From JAEINY01 sp942490535 (lineage in GTDB: Bacteria > Bacteroidota > Bacteroidia > Bacteroidales > Marinilabiliaceae): DNA of 64,000 bases. Positions 61,815 through 64,000 of the stretch are shown piece by piece. The stretch lies in contig CALNXQ010000003.1 of NCBI GenBank assembly GCA_942490535.1, positions 124,001 to 188,000 on the forward strand, given 5' to 3'. Within the stretch, counting starts at the first letter, position 1; the number at the start of each line of letters is the position of its first letter. The position numbers and the translations under genes are program-made. Under the pieces are notes generated by a model. It worked only from the letters and a program-made list of their open reading frames with translations. It was not told the origin of the DNA and did no database searches.

Positions 61815-64000
61815 TCAGTAAATAACAATGTCCCTGATAACGACACCCGGATCCAATAAATAAATCCTCAGCCGTATCTCCTCCTTCTTATTTGTTGAAT
61901 AATTAATGGTTCTCGAAGCGAAACCTCGTATTACATTATCCTGCCACTCAGGCGTAAACTCATCAGCCTGAATATCGAAAAACAGGGGTGCCTGATCATT
62001 GAGCGTTACGGCATAACGCACTCCCCTTCCTTCATGGATACGTTGTGTGGGCAGTGTGCGAATCTCAACCCGCGAATTTCCCTTTGGGAGATGAACCGAA
62101 TATTCCACCCACGGCGCATCATTTAACTGACTATCATCAAGAGATTCAGAAGTGAATGGTAGGGAAGAAACACCATAACCTAAACCTAATCCGCGCAACG
62201 CCTGGACGGTAGAATGATCGGCATCCCGTTTATCAATGAACTGATTAGCCATCAAATGTTGCTTATAATTTTTTCGTGACGGCGGAAATGCACCCAGGTG
62301 AATACGGCTAATGTTTAATAAGGAATCGGGCAAAGACAGCCGAATCTTGTTTTCTCCCTTGCGAACCATATACTCCCCCATGTTATACCAAATGGGTGCG
62401 GCAGCCTGCGTATGCCAGATGTTACCGATGTGCTTCAACTCTTGAGTGGCACTGCTATCATTAACCATTACGGTATAGGAAGGGATATAAGCAGTAGGTA
62501 TGGTGGCAAAAATCCAAAGGTTTGTTTTTCCACTTTTCTCTGTATCCCAGGTATATACTCCGTAATACGCATCTGGTATGCTATCCATGCTTCCTTGGTT
62601 ATTCATTAACACACTATTTTCAAGGATTAAAGGCGCTTTAAGTGAAATATCCTGCAAATTTAGTGTGAATGAATCGGGTGATTGGTGAGCGGATAATATG
62701 GTTTCTTCGGATGCTACAGCTGGCATTCCGGGGCTCATCCAGGGATGCCAGCTCATTATGTGGTTCCACTTGCCATTGGCATTCTTCACATTATAGAAAT
62801 TTGTAATTGTATCAAGCTGGGCATGGCAAAAGTGGGCCATATTAGTATCGTCCAGTGCCGAAGCATCCCCTTTGGCGGCCTTCATAAAACTGCGTCTGGC
62901 CAATAAATTACGCTCATTCATCCAGCGACATCCTAAAATGGGATATTCAATTAACTGATAATAGGCATCGCGCAAGGCAGCAGGAATCTTTTCTTTTATG
63001 GACTGAACTTTCGCTGTGAGCTGACGGTATTGCTCAATCCGATCATCCAATTCATTTGGAGCATAATCCAATCGATAACAATGCTCAGGTTTACCGGCAG
63101 CAGCGAGGGTATAATAACCATGCATGAGTTCGGCAATGTCGCTGGCTGTTTCGGCTCCAAACGTTTTGGCCGACCACTCTTCCATGAATAAATGCGCATT
63201 TTGAGGTGTCCACCGATTAATATTCCAGGCCATTTCCATGGCAAAGGTCAACTCTTTCTCATGTGGTTTTATATCCCCCACATTAAACATCCAAATGCGA
63301 TTAGCCCCATATTGATAAGCTTTAGTCATTTCATAAGCGATCAAACTGGGCGATATCGTGTTCAACCACAAGTAACCTTCTGGCGTTCCCAATAAAGATA
63401 AATGGTAGTACACTCCTGATCCGCCACTGCGTTTCTGTTCCTCAGGAGTACACAGCTGACGGGTGTATCCGTGGTTATCATCGGCCCACAGCAGGGTCAC
63501 ATCATCCGGTACTTCAAGCCCATTCTGATAAGTCACCAGCACTTCTTTATAGGTGCACAACACTTGCGGAACCGACTCTATCTCCTTTTTGAGGTTTCTG
63601 GATAGGAGCTGCCGCTGATCCGTTAAGGTTTGCCGGGTAATATTTACCATATCAGTAATATTTTCGGCACCCTCCATCTCAATATCTTCAGTGCCACGCA
63701 TCCCCAGCGTATAAATGTTTTCATAGTCTTTGGTCAAATAAATCCGATCGTCCCAGAAAGCCTTTATCCGATCTGGATTGGTCTTGTAATTCCAGGCTCC
63801 CTGTTTATCCACATCCCATTCGGTCATGGTATTGCAATGCATCTGTTCACAATGTGAAGTCCCTATCACGATAGCATACGCGTCCGCAACAACAGGATTC
63901 TCCGGATACGAATAGAAGGGTTTTGTACAGGCATGCATGGCAGGCCAGCAATAGTTTGCTTTAAGTCTCAGTAGCAACTCAAATACCTTAGCATATGTTT
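61815..64000 (-). CDS. GH115 family alpha-glucuronidase (5' end cut by window edge)
   Basis: The frame is open through base 64000, and about 727 residues are visible. The upstream-most part reads FELLLRLKANYCWPAMH, a conserved GH115 segment. IGTSHCEQM, YTLGMRGTEDIEM, LLWADDNHGYTRQL and YGANRIWMFNVGDIKPHE follow in order. GH115 enzymes remove 4-O-methyl-glucuronic or glucuronic acid from xylan and related polysaccharides. The C-terminal region (from about residue 600) is a beta-sandwich tail. The signal peptide, if any, is beyond the window. It is convergent with the sensor kinase gene. Confidence 0.93.
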   Translation of the reverse strand, partial: TYAKVFELLLRLKANYCWPAMHACTKPFYSYPENPVVADAYAIVIGTSHCEQMHCNTMTEWDVDKQGAWNYKTNPDRIKAFWDDRIYLTKDYENIYTLGMRGTEDIEMEGAENITDMVNITRQTLTDQRQLLSRNLKKEIESVPQVLCTYKEVLVTYQNGLEVPDDVTLLWADDNHGYTRQLCTPEEQKRSGGSGVYYHLSLLGTPEGYLWLNTISPSLIAYEMTKAYQYGANRIWMFNVGDIKPHEKELTFAMEMAWNINRWTPQNAHLFMEEWSAKTFGAETASDIAELMHGYYTLAAAGKPEHCYRLDYAPNELDDRIEQYRQLTAKVQSIKEKIPAALRDAYYQLIEYPILGCRWMNERNLLARRSFMKAAKGDASALDDTNMAHFCHAQLDTITNFYNVKNANGKWNHIMSWHPWMSPGMPAVASEETILSAHQSPDSFTLNLQDISLKAPLILENSVLMNNQGSMDSIPDAYYGVYTWDTEKSGKTNLWIFATIPTAYIPSYTVMVNDSSATQELKHIGNIWHTQAAAPIWYNMGEYMVRKGENKIRLSLPDSLLNISRIHLGAFPPSRKNYKQHLMANQFIDKRDADHSTVQALRGLGLGYGVSSLPFTSESLDDSQLNDAPWVEYSVHLPKGNSRVEIRTLPTQRIHEGRGVRYAVTLNDQAPLFFDIQADEFTPEWQDNVIRGFASRTINYSTNKKEEIRLRIYLLDPGVVIRDIVIY

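Noticed and set aside
53762..64000. Complete polysaccharide utilisation locus
   Set aside because: GH29, GH2 and GH115 genes and a sensor are present, but no SusC/SusD-like pair or transporter is visible in the window.

Overview
The window is a bacterial chromosome segment, almost certainly from the Bacteroidota and probably an anaerobic or facultative, polysaccharide-degrading member near the Marinilabiliales/Bacteroidales (the order is inference). The signs are repeated -7 boxes of the Bacteroidota type TAnnTTTG, several with a TTG or TTTG about 19 bases upstream (2138-2167, 32507-32536, 43017-43047, 51939-51969). Family content also fits: SiaB/SiaC, DUF3857, DUF4382, DUF6266, DUF3822, GIN-domain, PnuC/NadR-like and reg_prop sensor kinases, with GH20, GH29, GH2 and GH115 enzymes.

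Layout. 1-5 kb: a DUF368 membrane protein (cut by the left edge), a TPR protein and a four-domain CoA-disulfide reductase/rhodanese/TusA/DsrE fusion. 5-16 kb: a lone receiver, a SiaC/SiaB partner-switch pair, the run S41 protease-pnuC-NadR-like kinase-cysE, then guaA, and rnz-STAS-rpsA. 16-23 kb: a nucleotide-sugar block (ugd, uxs, rfbA, rfbC, rfbD, phosphosugar mutase) without rfbB. 23.1 kb: a GC-rich array of nine CGACCGGA cores at 21-base spacing. 23-27 kb: RecD-like helicase, an unrecognised membrane-anchored protein, DUF3822 and rsmD.

27-36.6 kb is the mobile and disturbed part. pfkA is split by an 1820-bp insertion sequence with 6-bp target duplications; pyk follows. Then come five tandem tRNA-Asp genes with their own promoter and terminator. 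Next is a group II intron lying directly behind the terminator of a GH20 gene. The intron is itself interrupted, between domain V and domain VI, by a 1749-bp insertion sequence with 17-bp inverted ends and 9-bp target duplications.

36.7-53.7 kb: GH20 hexosaminidase, tag, class I fumarase, an AGCS symporter, GIN-domain and DUF4382 secreted proteins and DUF6266. Two DUF3857 transglutaminase-like proteins follow, the second lacking the Cys and His expected of the catalytic site, and then a UvrD-like helicase with a C-terminal helix-turn-helix. Intergenic spaces at 39.2, 42.7, 46.3-46.6 and 47.6 kb carry degenerate dispersed repeats. 53.7-64 kb: GH29 fucosidase and GH2 enzyme, a DJ-1/PfpI protein, a large periplasmic-propeller histidine kinase and a GH115 alpha-glucuronidase (5' end cut by the right edge). 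This looks like a glycan-use neighbourhood, but no SusC/SusD pair is visible.

Most start codons were checked against the sequence. Where an upstream TTG or in-frame extension was possible I chose the ATG that fits promoter position and family length. No CRISPR array, rRNA or prophage was seen.
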